From: Collinsella sp. | Lineage (GTDB): Bacteria; Actinomycetota; Coriobacteriia; Coriobacteriales; Coriobacteriaceae | Assembly (NCBI GenBank): GCA_019414045.1 | Contig: DXMW01000028.1 | Coordinates: 1-64,000, forward strand | Length of the DNA stretch: 64,000 bases | Direction: 5' to 3' | Shown: positions 8,623 to 18,186 of the stretch, one piece after another | Position numbering within the stretch: position 1 is the stretch's first letter | Layout: the number at the start of each line of letters is the position of its first letter | Position numbers and translations under genes: made by a program | The notes under the pieces: model-generated | Database searches by the model: none | What the model saw: the letters and a program-made list of their open reading frames with translations, nothing else | What the model was told of the DNA's origin: nothing

Positions 8623-10065
8623 ATGGACCAGACCGTACCCGCATACGCCGCCGAGGTGGCCGATTACGGGCGCAGCCGCGACCCCGAGCCGGGTGAGGGC
8701 GCGCTCGTCAAGAACGTGCGTCCCGAATCGCCCGCGTGGGATGTGGGTATCGAGCCGGGCATGCGCGTGCTCACGGTCAACGGTGAGCAGCTTACCGACA
8801 TGATTGTGTGGCTCTGGGAGGCCGACGATGATACCGTCGAGCTCGAGGTTTTCGACCCGCGCGACGGCACCGTCACCCCCGTCGAGCTCGACCGCTTTCC
8901 CGGCGAGGATTGGGGTTTGGAGTTCGATGGTCCCATCTTCGACGGCATGCGTACCTGCGTCAACGCCTGCGTGTTCTGCTTTATGACCATGCTCCCCAGG
9001 GGCGGCCGCTCCACGCTCTACATTCGCGACGACGACTATCGCCTGAGCTTTTTACAGGGCAACTTTGTCACGCTCACGAACCTCTCCGACAAAGATGTTC
9101 AAAACGTCATCCAACGCAACATGAGCCCCATGAACGTGTCGGTCCATGCCGTGAGCCCCGATGTCCGCCGCCGCATGATGGGCCGCAACGCCCAGCGTGG
9201 CATGGACGTGCTCGAGGCCATCATGGCCGCCGGCATCGAGATTCACGCGCAGATCGTGTTGTGCCCCGGCATGAACGACGGCGAGGAGCTGGAAAAGACC
9301 CTGCGCTTTTGCGAGGAGCACGAGCAAATCACAAGCCTGGGCATTGTGCCGCTCGGTTTTACCAAGCACCAAAACCGCTTTAGCTGGTCATACAGCGACA
9401 AGCCCGAACTGGCGCGCGAGACCATTGCCATGATCCGTCCCTACCAGGATCGTGCCTACGAACGCTTTGGCCGCCACACCTTCCAGATGAGCGACGAGTT
9501 CTACCTGGACGCCGGCATCGATCCTCCCGAGGCAGACTTTTACGACGGTTACCCGCAGTACTACGACGGCATTGGCATGATCCGCTCGTATCTGGACGAG
9601 ACCGACGACGTGCTTGCCGCCGACGCCGAGCGTCTGGCCCGCGTCCGCGCTGGCATCGCCGAGCACAACCAGCGCCTTCTGTGCCTCTCCGGCGCCAGCG
9701 CGCGCGACACCGTGGCGCGCTTTGTGGAGTCGCCCCAGGGACTCGCCGGCACCGTCACAGCCATCAAGAACCGCTACTTCGGCGGCAACGTGGACGTGAC
9801 CGGCCTCATCGTCGCGTGTGACATTCTGGAGCAGCTGCCCCAAGATCTGTCGGGGGTTATGCTCTTTGTGCCTAAGCTCATGTTCAACGCTGACGGCATG
9901 ACGCTTGACGAGTATCATCGTGACGATTTACTCGCAAGCCTTACCAGTTGCGGCGCCGAGGTTCATGTGGTGTCGACCATGCCGCATGAGCTGCTCGATA
10001 CCCTGGAGCATATCCTTGGCATTGTGCCCGCAGACTCTACTAATTCCGCTGACCCTATCCATTAA
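8623..10065 (+). CDS. DUF512 radical-SAM/PDZ protein
   Basis: This 480-residue protein begins with a PDZ-like domain (about 20-75), followed by a radical-SAM-like cysteine cluster C-x3-C-x2-C in TCVNACVFCFM near residue 113. The block FVTLTNLSDKDVQNVI and the C-terminal DUF512 region (GNVDVTGLIVACDIL) identify the family that usually lies next to der. The function is unknown in most bacteria; in cyanobacteria a related protein has been linked to chlorophyll chemistry. The ATG lies 2 bp after ispH. The longer upstream frame overlaps ispH and is rejected. Confidence 0.9.
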   Translation: MDQTVPAYAAEVADYGRSRDPEPGEGALVKNVRPESPAWDVGIEPGMRVLTVNGEQLTDMIVWLWEADDDTVELEVFDPRDGTVTPVELDRFPGEDWGLEFDGPIFDGMRTCVNACVFCFMTMLPRGGRSTLYIRDDDYRLSFLQGNFVTLTNLSDKDVQNVIQRNMSPMNVSVHAVSPDVRRRMMGRNAQRGMDVLEAIMAAGIEIHAQIVLCPGMNDGEELEKTLRFCEEHEQITSLGIVPLGFTKHQNRFSWSYSDKPELARETIAMIRPYQDRAYERFGRHTFQMSDEFYLDAGIDPPEADFYDGYPQYYDGIGMIRSYLDETDDVLAADAERLARVRAGIAEHNQRLLCLSGASARDTVARFVESPQGLAGTVTAIKNRYFGGNVDVTGLIVACDILEQLPQDLSGVMLFVPKLMFNADGMTLDEYHRDDLLASLTSCGAEVHVVSTMPHELLDTLEHILGIVPADSTNSADPIH

Positions 10066-10075
10066 AGGAGAGCAG

Positions 10076-11410
10076 ATGAAACCAATCGTCGCCGTCGTCG
10101 GACGCCCCAACGTGGGCAAGTCCACGCTCGTTAACCGCCTGGCCCAAACCTCGGACGCCATCGTCCATGAGTCCCGCGGCGTCACGCGCGATCGCTCATA
10201 CCACACGGCCGATTGGAACGGCCGCGAGTTCACCATCGTCGACACGGGCGGCATCGAACCGCTCAAGAGCGATGACGTCTTCGCCACGTCCATCCGCGAC
10301 CAGGCGCTCGCCGCCGCCGAGGAAGCCGCCGTCATCCTGTTTGTGGTCGATGGCCGCACCGGCGTCACCGAGGAGGACGAGTCGGTCGCTCGCATGCTCA
10401 AGCGCTGCGACAAGCCGGTCTTTCTGCTGGTGAACAAGCTCGACAACCCCGATCGCGAGAACGACAGCATCTGGGAGTTCTATTCGCTCGGCATCGGTGA
10501 GCCCACGCCGCTCTCGGCCCTGCATGGTCATGGCACGGGCGACCTGCTCGACGATATCGTGGCCCTGCTTCCGGAGGAAGAGGACGAGGTCGCCGACGAG
10601 TTCCCCGATGCGCTGAACGTGGCCATCATCGGCCGCCCCAACGCCGGCAAGTCCTCGCTGTTCAACCGCATCCTAGGCGCCGACCGCTCTATCGTGTCCA
10701 ACATTGCCGGCACGACGCGCGACGCCATCGACACCGTCGTGGAGCGCAACGGCAAGCACTACCGCATGGTCGACACCGCGGGCATCCGCAAGAAGAGCAC
10801 CGTGTACGAGAATATCGAGTACTACTCGATGGTCCGCGGCCTGCGCGCCATCGACCGCGCCGACGTGGCGCTGCTCGTCGTCGACGCCTCCGTGGGCGTT
10901 ACCGAACAGGACCAGAAGGTCATGGGTCTTGCCATCGAGCGCGGCTGTGCCATCGTTGTGCTGCTCAACAAGTGGGACCTGCTCGACGACGACCGCAAGC
11001 GCGAGGCCTGCATGGAGACCATCGACCGCCGTCTGGGCGTCATGGCTCCCTGGGCCCAGTACCTGCGCATCTCTGCCCTCACTGGCCGCAGCGTCGAGAA
11101 GATCTGGGCGATGGTCGACGCCGCCGAAAAGACGCGCTCGCAAAAGATCAGCACTTCGCGCCTCAATACGTTCCTCACCGACCTGCGCGAGTTTGGCCAC
11201 ACCGTGGTGGACGGCAAGCGCCGCCTGCGCATGCACTACGTGACTCAGACGGGCATCAACCCGCCGACGTTCACGTTCTTCGTCAACCACAGCGACCTGG
11301 TCAACGACACCTACCAGCGCTACGTGGAGAACCGCATGCGCTCGACTTTCGATTTTGCCGGCACGCCCATTCGACTCTTCTTTAGGAAGAAGGAACAAAA
11401 GGATGCATAA
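10076..11410 (+). CDS. der: Ribosome-assembly GTPase Der (EngA)
   Basis: This 444-residue protein carries two GTPase domains in tandem followed by a KH-like domain. G1 motifs are GRPNVGKS (residues 9-16) and GRPNAGKS (about 185). G3 motifs are DTGGIE and DTAGIRKK; G4 motifs are NKLD and NKWD. Der acts in 50S subunit assembly. AAAGGAGAGCAG precedes the ATG. The last 8 bp overlap plsY, indicating translational coupling. Confidence 0.98.
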   Translation: MKPIVAVVGRPNVGKSTLVNRLAQTSDAIVHESRGVTRDRSYHTADWNGREFTIVDTGGIEPLKSDDVFATSIRDQALAAAEEAAVILFVVDGRTGVTEEDESVARMLKRCDKPVFLLVNKLDNPDRENDSIWEFYSLGIGEPTPLSALHGHGTGDLLDDIVALLPEEEDEVADEFPDALNVAIIGRPNAGKSSLFNRILGADRSIVSNIAGTTRDAIDTVVERNGKHYRMVDTAGIRKKSTVYENIEYYSMVRGLRAIDRADVALLVVDASVGVTEQDQKVMGLAIERGCAIVVLLNKWDLLDDDRKREACMETIDRRLGVMAPWAQYLRISALTGRSVEKIWAMVDAAEKTRSQKISTSRLNTFLTDLREFGHTVVDGKRRLRMHYVTQTGINPPTFTFFVNHSDLVNDTYQRYVENRMRSTFDFAGTPIRLFFRKKEQKDA

Positions 11411-12086
11411 TCCGATTCTGCTGACCGCCATCTGCGCCGTGGTCTCGTTCTTTATCGGGGCGATTCCGTTTGGCCTGATCCTGGGCCGCGTGTTCAACCA
11501 CACGGACATTCGCAAGGCGGGTTCCGGCAACATCGGCACCACCAACGCGCTGCGCGTGGCCGGCCCCAAGGTGGCCGCGCTCACGCTGCTGCTCGACTGC
11601 CTTAAGGGCGCCATCTGCGTCCTTATCGCCCGTCCGCTTATCGCCGACATGGGCTATGGTTTTCCGCAGAACATCATGGCGCCTGGAGCCCCCGGCGACT
11701 GGATGCTCGGCGTCATTTGCCTGGCAGCTGTATGGGGCCATATCTTCTCGCCCTACCTCAACTTCCATGGCGGCAAGGGTATCGCCGTTGGTCTGGGCGT
11801 GATCCTTGCCTGGTACTGGCCCATTGGCCTGTCGCTACTGGGCATGTTTATCGTGGCCGTCGCCATCACCAAGTATGTGTCGGTGGGCTCACTCGCCGCT
11901 GCCATCGGTCTTCCCATCGCCGCTTGCGCGGTCTTTCCGTACAGCAGCCTGGGCCTCAAGTTTTGCATGGCGATGATCGGCATCACCGTAGTGTGGGCCC
12001 ATCGCTCGAATATCCAAAAGCTCATGGCCGGTAAGGAGTCCAAGCTCTCGTTTACCAAGCGCGTCACCGAGCCCGACGATAAATAG
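11403..12086 (+). CDS. plsY: Acyl-phosphate:glycerol-3-phosphate acyltransferase
   Basis: This 227-residue polytopic membrane enzyme makes lysophosphatidic acid, the substrate of the PlsC homologue at 6990. Signature blocks are SGNIGTTNALRV and NFHGGKGIAVGLGV. About five or six hydrophobic segments are visible. ATG 11403 overlaps the end of der and follows AGAAGGAACAAAAGG. With gpsA downstream, this forms a compact glycerolipid-precursor block. Confidence 0.96.
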   Translation: MHNPILLTAICAVVSFFIGAIPFGLILGRVFNHTDIRKAGSGNIGTTNALRVAGPKVAALTLLLDCLKGAICVLIARPLIADMGYGFPQNIMAPGAPGDWMLGVICLAAVWGHIFSPYLNFHGGKGIAVGLGVILAWYWPIGLSLLGMFIVAVAITKYVSVGSLAAAIGLPIAACAVFPYSSLGLKFCMAMIGITVVWAHRSNIQKLMAGKESKLSFTKRVTEPDDK

Positions 12087-12095
12087 GAGAGAGTC

Positions 12096-13103
12096 ATGAA
12101 TGTTGCGCTGATTGGCTCTGGCTCCTGGGGAACCGCCGTCGCCGGCCTTGCCGCCGCGCGAGCCGAGCGCGTGACCATGTGGGCCCATAGCGAGCAGACG
12201 GCTGCCGGCATTAACGGCGAGCACCGCAACCCCCGGTATCTGGTGGGCTACGAGCTGCCCGACAACGTTGTCGCCACGACGGAGCTGGCGCAGGCGCTCG
12301 ACGGTGTCGAGGCCATCATCTTCGCCGTGCCCTCCACGCACCTGCGAAGCGTATGTCATCAGACAGCGCCCTTCATCGCCGCCGACACCCCGGTGCTCTG
12401 CCTTACCAAGGGCATTGAGCCCGAGTCCGGCCTGCTCATGAGCGAGGTCATTGCCAGCGAGATCGGCAACGAGGCGCGCGTGGCGGCGCTCTCGGGCCCC
12501 AATCATGCCGAGGAGATCTGCCGCGGCGGGCTTTCGGCCGCTGTCATCGCCAGCGAAGACCCGCAGATAGGGGAGACCTTTAAGGACCTGCTTCTATCCA
12601 CGGCCTTCCGCATCTACCTGTCGCAGGACATGACCGGCGTCGAGGTTTGCGGCGCCATGAAAAATGTCATCGCCATCGTGTGCGGCATTTCCGCCGGTAC
12701 CGGCGCGGGCGACAACACGCTCGCGCTTATCATGACGCGCGGCTTGGCCGAGATCAGCCGCCTGGTGCACGCCCGCGGCGGTCAGGCCATGACCTGCATG
12801 GGGCTTGCCGGCATGGGTGACCTCATCGCCACCTGCACCTCGGAGCATTCGCGCAACCGCACCTTTGGCTACGAGTTTGCCCACGGCGTGTCGCTCGACG
12901 AGTACCAGGCGCGCACGCATATGGTGGTTGAGGGCGCCGTCGCGGCCCGCAGCGTCAGCGAGCTCGCCCGTTCACTGGGCGTAGATATTCCGCTCACCTT
13001 TGCCGTGGAGCAAACGCTCTACAACGGTGTTACTTTGGATAGGGCGCTCGAAATTCTCACCGACCGCGTCCCATCGCAGGAGTTCTACGGGCTCAACGAC
13101 TAG
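12096..13103 (+). CDS. gpsA: NAD(P)-dependent glycerol-3-phosphate dehydrogenase
   Basis: This 335-residue enzyme reduces dihydroxyacetone phosphate to sn-glycerol-3-phosphate, the acceptor used by PlsY. The Rossmann motif GSGSWGTAVAGL is at the N terminus. ALSGPNHAEEI and the lysine-containing CGAMKNVIAIVCGI block are catalytic or substrate regions. GLAGMGDLIATC is typical. The start follows GGAGAGAGTC, 9 bp after plsY. Confidence 0.97.
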   Translation: MNVALIGSGSWGTAVAGLAAARAERVTMWAHSEQTAAGINGEHRNPRYLVGYELPDNVVATTELAQALDGVEAIIFAVPSTHLRSVCHQTAPFIAADTPVLCLTKGIEPESGLLMSEVIASEIGNEARVAALSGPNHAEEICRGGLSAAVIASEDPQIGETFKDLLLSTAFRIYLSQDMTGVEVCGAMKNVIAIVCGISAGTGAGDNTLALIMTRGLAEISRLVHARGGQAMTCMGLAGMGDLIATCTSEHSRNRTFGYEFAHGVSLDEYQARTHMVVEGAVAARSVSELARSLGVDIPLTFAVEQTLYNGVTLDRALEILTDRVPSQEFYGLND

Positions 13104-13121
13104 CGCAGAAAGGCTACTACC

Positions 13122-13793
13122 ATGGGTACCATTAAAATCGCTCCGTCCGTCCTTTCGGCCGACATGGCCAACCTCAAGGGCGACCTCGACAAGATCGCCG
13201 GTGCCGACTATGTGCACTTCGACGTCATGGACGGTCACTTTACCGGCAATCTCACCTTTGGCGTTGACATCCTTAAGGCCGTCAAGCGCTCCACCGATGT
13301 ACCGGTCGACGCGCACCTCATGGTGACGAACCCCGACGAGACGGTCGATTGGTACGCCGACGCCGGTGCCGACATGATCACCGTGCACTACGAGGCTTCC
13401 ACGCACCTGCACCGCACGCTCACGCATCTGCAGCAGCGCGGCGTCAAGGCCGGCGTGGTGCTCAACCCCGCCACCCCCGTGTGCGTGCTCGAGAGCATCA
13501 TCGACGTCGTCGATATGGTGCTGCTCATGAGTGTGAACCCGGGCTTTGGCGGCCAGAGCTTTATCCCGGGCACCATCGCAAAGCTTCACGAGCTCAAGGC
13601 CATGTGCGAGCGCCACGGCGTTTCGCCCCTCATCGAGGTCGACGGTGGCATTTCTCCCAAGAACATTGCCGAGGTCGTCAAGGCCGGCGCCAACGTGCTC
13701 GTGGCCGGTTCTGCCGTATTTAAGTCCGAAGATCCCGCTGCCGAGGTTGCGCTGCTGCAGAAGCTGGGCAACGAGGCCGCACAGGAGGCATAA
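13122..13793 (+). CDS. rpe: Ribulose-phosphate 3-epimerase
   Basis: This 223-residue TIM-barrel enzyme interconverts ribulose-5-phosphate and xylulose-5-phosphate. Metal and catalytic motifs are HFDVMDGHF, DAHLMV, VNPGFGGQ and the final-strand block EVDGGIS. It is full length. Start ATG 13122 follows AGAAAGGCTACTACC. It lies 18 bp after gpsA and 6 bp before the cysteine desulfurase gene. Confidence 0.97.
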   Translation: MGTIKIAPSVLSADMANLKGDLDKIAGADYVHFDVMDGHFTGNLTFGVDILKAVKRSTDVPVDAHLMVTNPDETVDWYADAGADMITVHYEASTHLHRTLTHLQQRGVKAGVVLNPATPVCVLESIIDVVDMVLLMSVNPGFGGQSFIPGTIAKLHELKAMCERHGVSPLIEVDGGISPKNIAEVVKAGANVLVAGSAVFKSEDPAAEVALLQKLGNEAAQEA

Positions 13794-13799
13794 ACCCTT

Positions 13800-14978
13800 A
13801 TGACCGCAGGTCAAAACCGCATACCCGTGAATCTTGACTATGCCGCCTCGACGCCCATGCGCGCCGAGGCGCTCCTTGCGCAGCGCGAGTACGACGACAG
13901 CGAGCTTGCCGGCGTCAACCCCAACTCGCTGCATTCGCTCGGCCGCAAGGCTGCCGCGCGTCTGGAGGTTGCACGTCGCGAGATCGCCCGCAGCTTTGGC
14001 GCGCGCGTCCGCCCGTCCGAGATTGTACTGACTAACGGCGGCACCGAAGCCAACCAGCTGGCGCTTCTCGGTCTTGCCGAGGGCGCTCGTCAGCGCGATC
14101 GCAAGCGCGGTCGTGTAATCGTTTCGGCCATCGAGCACGATTCGATTCTGGACAACCTGCCGCTGCTGCGTGCCTCCGGCTTTACCGTCGACCTGGTACA
14201 GCCCTGCCGCGCGGGCTACGTTGAGCCTGCCACGCTTGTCGAGCTGCTCAGCGACGACGTGGCGCTCGTGAGCATTATGGTCGCCAACAACGAGACCGGC
14301 GTGGTGCAGCCCATCCGCGAGCTTGCCGCAGCTGCGCACACCGCAGGTGCCCTGTTCCACACCGATGCCATCCAGGGCTACTTGCATATTCCGCTCGATG
14401 TCACCGAGCTGGGCGTCGACGCCATGTCCGTCGCAGCCCACAAGATTGGCGGTCCCGTGGCATCTGGCGCACTCTACCTTAAGAGCCGCACGCCGCTGCG
14501 CCCGCGCATCTTTGGCGGCGGACAGGAGGCCGGTCGTCGTGCCGGCACGCAAGACCTGCGAACGCAGCTCGCCTTTGCCGCTGCCGCCTCGTCTCTGACG
14601 CCCCATGTGGCTCAGGAGCGCGCGAAGCTGCAAGCCCTTTCCGACAAGCTCTACGCCACGCTTACGGCCCACCAGCGCATTCACGCCACCATGGGCGACT
14701 ACGCACAGGCCGACCGTCTGCCGGGTATGGTTTCGATCTACATTGACGGCATGGACTCCGAGGAACTCATCATCAAGCTCGACGCCGCCGGCTTTGAGGT
14801 GTCGGCAGGCTCGGCATGCTCGAGTGGCAGCATGGACCCGAGCCACGTGCTCAGCGCGATGGGCATCGGCCGCGAACAGGCGCTGGGTGCCTTGCGCATC
14901 TCCTTCGATGATCGCGTGAATCCAGGCGATCTGGACGACTTTGCCCAGACGCTGCTCTCGATCGTAGGTGCCGCATGA
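13800..14978 (+). CDS. Cysteine desulfurase (NifS/IscS family)
   Basis: This 392-residue PLP enzyme mobilises sulfur from cysteine for Fe-S clusters or thio-modified tRNA. The PLP lysine is in AAHKIGGP, the catalytic cysteine in SAGSACSSGSMDPSH, and NGGTEANQLAL is the cofactor-binding block. It is full length. No scaffold gene (iscU/sufU) is adjacent, so the acceptor is unknown. The final ATGA overlaps the start of the Nif3-like gene, implying coupled translation. Confidence 0.93.
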   Translation: MTAGQNRIPVNLDYAASTPMRAEALLAQREYDDSELAGVNPNSLHSLGRKAAARLEVARREIARSFGARVRPSEIVLTNGGTEANQLALLGLAEGARQRDRKRGRVIVSAIEHDSILDNLPLLRASGFTVDLVQPCRAGYVEPATLVELLSDDVALVSIMVANNETGVVQPIRELAAAAHTAGALFHTDAIQGYLHIPLDVTELGVDAMSVAAHKIGGPVASGALYLKSRTPLRPRIFGGGQEAGRRAGTQDLRTQLAFAAAASSLTPHVAQERAKLQALSDKLYATLTAHQRIHATMGDYAQADRLPGMVSIYIDGMDSEELIIKLDAAGFEVSAGSACSSGSMDPSHVLSAMGIGREQALGALRISFDDRVNPGDLDDFAQTLLSIVGAA

Positions 14979-15784
14979 TTGTTGCCGATCTCGCGCATGC
15001 CTTGCTGGCACGCTATCCCAAAGCAAATGCCGAGAGCTGGGATCACGTAGGACTTTCCGTAGGTGACCCTGCCGCCGAGATTACCGGCGTGGCCTGCGCA
15101 CTCGACGCGACCGAAGCCAACGTGCACCGCGCCCAGGAGGCCGGTGCCAACGTGTTGTTGACGCATCATCCTATCTACATCAAGGCACCCGAGGCGTTTT
15201 GCCCGGCGGATGCGTCGCGTCCCCAGTGCATCGCAGCACTGTTTGAGGCCGCCCGCTGCGGCGTGAGCATTATTTCACTCCATACCAATCTGGACCGCTC
15301 GCACGAGGCGCGCGCCTGCCTAAGTGAGCTGCTGGACGCCGCGCCCGCAAGCTCGTTGGAGCACGTGGACGACCCCGAGGCCTGCGGACTGGGCGCACGC
15401 GCGACCCTCCACGACCCCTGCAGCCTGCGCAACCTTGCCGCACGCGCCGCAGCGGCGTTTGGCAGCGACCCGCGCGTGTGGGGCGAGGCAGATCACCCGT
15501 GCCGCACCATCGCCATTTTTGGCGTCTCCTTAGGCGACTTTGGAGAGCTTGCTATCGCCGCGAGCGCGGATTTTATCGTGACGGGCGAGGCGGGCTACCA
15601 CGTGGCGCAAGACCTTGCCTTGCGCAGGCTGCCGGTGATCTTGCTCGGCCATGACCGATCCGAGGAGCCGTTCGTGGATATATTGATGAACTCTGCAGTT
15701 GACGCCGGGGTCGACCCCCGTCATGCGATTAAAATACTGAACCCTTGCCAATGGTGGACTGTGACAAAAGGAGAGAACCTATGA
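14975..15784 (+). CDS. Nif3-like dinuclear metal-centre hexameric protein (DUF34)
   Basis: This 269-residue member of the Nif3/YqfO family lacks the central PII-like insertion of the long form. Metal ligands are visible in LTHHPIYIK (the His pair), SLHTNLDRS, and GEAGYHVAQD near the C terminus. The family is often annotated GTP cyclohydrolase I type 2, but its true substrate is unsettled. It overlaps the desulfurase gene by 4 bp and the following coiled-coil/zinc-ribbon gene by 4 bp. That next gene is a conserved partner of Nif3 in Actinomycetota. Confidence 0.92.
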   Translation: MIVADLAHALLARYPKANAESWDHVGLSVGDPAAEITGVACALDATEANVHRAQEAGANVLLTHHPIYIKAPEAFCPADASRPQCIAALFEAARCGVSIISLHTNLDRSHEARACLSELLDAAPASSLEHVDDPEACGLGARATLHDPCSLRNLAARAAAAFGSDPRVWGEADHPCRTIAIFGVSLGDFGELAIAASADFIVTGEAGYHVAQDLALRRLPVILLGHDRSEEPFVDILMNSAVDAGVDPRHAIKILNPCQWWTVTKGENL

Positions 15785-16500
15785 GCGCCGGCGCTACGCT
15801 ACTCAAGCTGCAACAGATCGATTTGGAGCTCGCCCGCAACAAGAGCGAACTTGCCAATATGCCGGAGCTCAAGGAGCTCGCTTCCAAGCGCAAGACCTAT
15901 GTGAAGCTCAAGTCCGAGATGACCAAGCTCTACGCCCAACGCAAGGATCTGGACATTGAGCTCGACGATCTCAACACTACCGAGATCCAGACCAATAACG
16001 CCATCGAGGCTGCCAAGAAGCGTCACGTCGACGGTTCCGACTACCGCGAGGTGCAGGACCTGGAGAACGAGCTTGCCACCCTGGCCAAGCGCCTGGACAA
16101 GATCGAGCACACCCGCAAGGACGTCGTTGTCGCCCATAAGGAGGCGCTCGACCGCGAGACTCGCGCGCAGGCCATCATCGCCAAGTTCGAGGAGGGCGTG
16201 AAGGCCGATACCAAGGCCGCCCGCGCCAAGGCCGCCGACCTGCAGGCCCAGATTGACGCCGCCACCAAGGAGCGCACCGCCCTTGCCGCTACGCTGCCGA
16301 CCGACGTGCTCACCGACTACGAGCGCCTGCTCAAGCAGTTCCGCGGCCTGGCTGTTGAGACCATCCAGGGTAACATCCCTACGGTCTGCCACACCGCGCT
16401 GCAGGCTTCGTCCATGAGCGACCTCAACCACGACGGCAGGTCAATTACGCACTGCCCATACTGCCACCGCCTGCTGGTGCTCCCGAGCAAGGAAGCGTAA
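15781..16500 (+). CDS. Coiled-coil protein with C-terminal zinc-ribbon remnant
   Basis: The protein has 239 residues. A long, Lys/Glu-rich antiparallel coiled coil covers about residues 5-185. A short C-terminal knuckle (CPYCHRLLVLP) matches the C4-type zinc ribbon (DUF164) family usually encoded next to Nif3. The first knuckle reads TVCHTAL, so only three of the usual four cysteines are seen; the adjacent His might replace one. AAAGGAGAGAACCT precedes ATG 15781, which overlaps the previous stop by 4 bp. Family function is not established, although nucleic-acid association has been proposed. Confidence 0.88.
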   Translation: MSAGATLLKLQQIDLELARNKSELANMPELKELASKRKTYVKLKSEMTKLYAQRKDLDIELDDLNTTEIQTNNAIEAAKKRHVDGSDYREVQDLENELATLAKRLDKIEHTRKDVVVAHKEALDRETRAQAIIAKFEEGVKADTKAARAKAADLQAQIDAATKERTALAATLPTDVLTDYERLLKQFRGLAVETIQGNIPTVCHTALQASSMSDLNHDGRSITHCPYCHRLLVLPSKEA

Positions 16501-16503
16501 ACG

Positions 16504-17715
16504 ATGGCGGCGCCCAACAATTCAATGCAGCTTGAGGGAAAAACGATCCTGCTGGGTATTACCGGCGGGATCGCCGCCTATAAGTCGTGCAATATCGTGC
16601 GCCTGCTGCAAAAGCGCGGCGCGCGTGTCAAGGTCGTTATGAGCGAGCATGCCACGGAGTTTGTGGGCCCGCTTACTTTCCGCGCGCTCACCAATGAGCC
16701 GGTCGCGGTGGGCCTGTTCGACGATCCCTCCGACCCCATCCACCACATTTCGCTCGCGCAGGAGCCCGACCTTGTAGCCGTGGCGCCCGCCACGGCCAAT
16801 ATCATCGCCAAGATGGCCAACGGCATTGCCGATGACCTGATTTCTACGACGCTACTCGCCACGCCGCGACCCATTGTGATCGCGCCGGCCATGAACAATG
16901 GCATGTGGAAGGCGCCGGCAACCCAGGCCAATATGGCCACGCTGCGCGAGCGCGGCGTCCACGTGGTGGGACCCGGCAGTGGCTACCTTGCCTGCGGCGA
17001 CGTGGACACGGGGCGCATGAGCGAGCCCGAGGACATCGTTGAGGCCGTCTGCGAGGTATTCAACCCCGCACCCCAGGACCTTGCAGGCAAGCGCATCGTG
17101 ATCACCGCCGGTCCTACGCACGAACCGATCGACCCCGTGCGTTTTATTGGAAACCGATCGTCGGGCAAGATGGGCATCGCCCTGGCGGGGGAGGCCGCTC
17201 GCCGCGGTGCCGAGGTCACGCTCGTGCTGGGACCGACATCGCTCGATGTTCCTCGCGGCGTAAAGTGCCTGCGCGTGCAGACCGCCGCAGAGATGCTGCA
17301 GACGGCGTTAAACGCCTTCCAGACGGCCGACGCTGCCATTTGCGCTGCGGCCGTCGCCGACTACACGCCCGCGGCCCCTGCCGACCATAAGCTCAAAAAG
17401 GCCAACGAGCGCCTGGATTGCATCGAGCTCGTCGAGACCGTTGATATTTTGGCTGAGCTCTCGCGCCAAAAGGGAGGGCGGTGCGTGATTGGCTTTGCAG
17501 CCGAGACCGATAACGTTGTGGAGTACGCTGAGCGTAAATTGGCCCGCAAGGGCTGCGATGCGATCATCGCTAACGATGTTTCGCGCGCCGATTCGGGCTT
17601 TGGAACTGATACCAATAAGGCTTGGATCGTGAGCACAGCAGGGACGCAGGAACTTCCCGTGCTAACAAAACCCCAGCTCGCAGATACAATTTTGGACTTG
17701 CTCAAAAATAATTAA
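16504..17715 (+). CDS. coaBC: Bifunctional phosphopantothenoylcysteine synthetase/decarboxylase
   Basis: The protein has 403 residues. The N-terminal flavin-dependent decarboxylase domain (CoaC, about 8-185) has GITGGIAAYK, PATANIIAKMANGIADDL and PAMNNGMW. The C-terminal synthetase (CoaB, about 195-400) has ITAGPTHEPIDPVRFIGNRSSGKMG and AAVADYTP. Together they make 4'-phosphopantetheine for CoA. It begins 3 bp after the zinc-ribbon gene; ATG 16504 follows AAGGAAGCG. ATG 16525 is an alternative start. Confidence 0.97.
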   Translation: MAAPNNSMQLEGKTILLGITGGIAAYKSCNIVRLLQKRGARVKVVMSEHATEFVGPLTFRALTNEPVAVGLFDDPSDPIHHISLAQEPDLVAVAPATANIIAKMANGIADDLISTTLLATPRPIVIAPAMNNGMWKAPATQANMATLRERGVHVVGPGSGYLACGDVDTGRMSEPEDIVEAVCEVFNPAPQDLAGKRIVITAGPTHEPIDPVRFIGNRSSGKMGIALAGEAARRGAEVTLVLGPTSLDVPRGVKCLRVQTAAEMLQTALNAFQTADAAICAAAVADYTPAAPADHKLKKANERLDCIELVETVDILAELSRQKGGRCVIGFAAETDNVVEYAERKLARKGCDAIIANDVSRADSGFGTDTNKAWIVSTAGTQELPVLTKPQLADTILDLLKNN

Positions 17716-17723
17716 AAAAGTTC

Positions 17724-17753
17724 TTGCACAAGTCCAAAGTTTCGGGTTAATAT
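17724..17753 (+). promoter_or_regulatory. Promoter of tRNA-Pro
   Basis: TTGCAC (17724-17729) and TAATAT (17748-17753) are spaced by 18 bp, 43 bp before the mature tRNA. TATACT at 17751 overlaps but would need a 21-bp spacer. Confidence 0.5.
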
Positions 17754-17795
17754 ACTCCCTGTTGCGAGCGAGAGCAGAGCAACAAACAAAAGCTT

Positions 17796-17872
<77 letters not shown>

Positions 17873-17882
17873 GAAGTTTGCA

Positions 17883-17911
17883 GGTCAGGCACTAGGTGCC
17901 TGACCTTTTTT
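17883..17911 (+). terminator. Intrinsic terminator after tRNA-Pro
   Basis: GGTCAGGCAC (17883-17892) pairs perfectly with GTGCCTGACC (17896-17905) across the loop TAG, followed by TTTTTT. This is a strong, canonical terminator. Confidence 0.93.
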
Positions 17912-18186
17912 GTTTTAAGCAATTGCTTAATTTTGATTAAGCAACAGGGTGCCAAAAATCTAGCTGCGCGATAATCGCCTTTTGCGGCTACTTGCGCGTT
18001 TTGCACACGCATGAGCCGATTTATTAACGCGATATGATTCTACATACGCGTAACTGGTATACAGTCGAGTAGGGGCTGTATTTATCGCGGCGATTAACAC
18101 AGATATAGCGACTGTAACGGACAAGCGTGTCGCTGTATTAATTCCAGTAGTTCACTTGATCGGTGGACAAGTGGTCTGTTGCAACG
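17912..18186. other. Low-complexity intergenic stretch
   Basis: A more A+T-rich segment than the neighbouring genes, with no ribosome binding site or protein-like frame. It separates the tRNA-Pro terminator from a duplicated intergenic block. I see no RNA gene or attachment-site duplicate in it. Confidence 0.5.

Noticed and set aside
12972..15026. 684-residue open frame on the minus strand
   Set aside because: It lies opposite gpsA, rpe and the cysteine desulfurase, which have full motifs and ribosome binding sites. It is a codon-bias shadow of G+C-rich genes.
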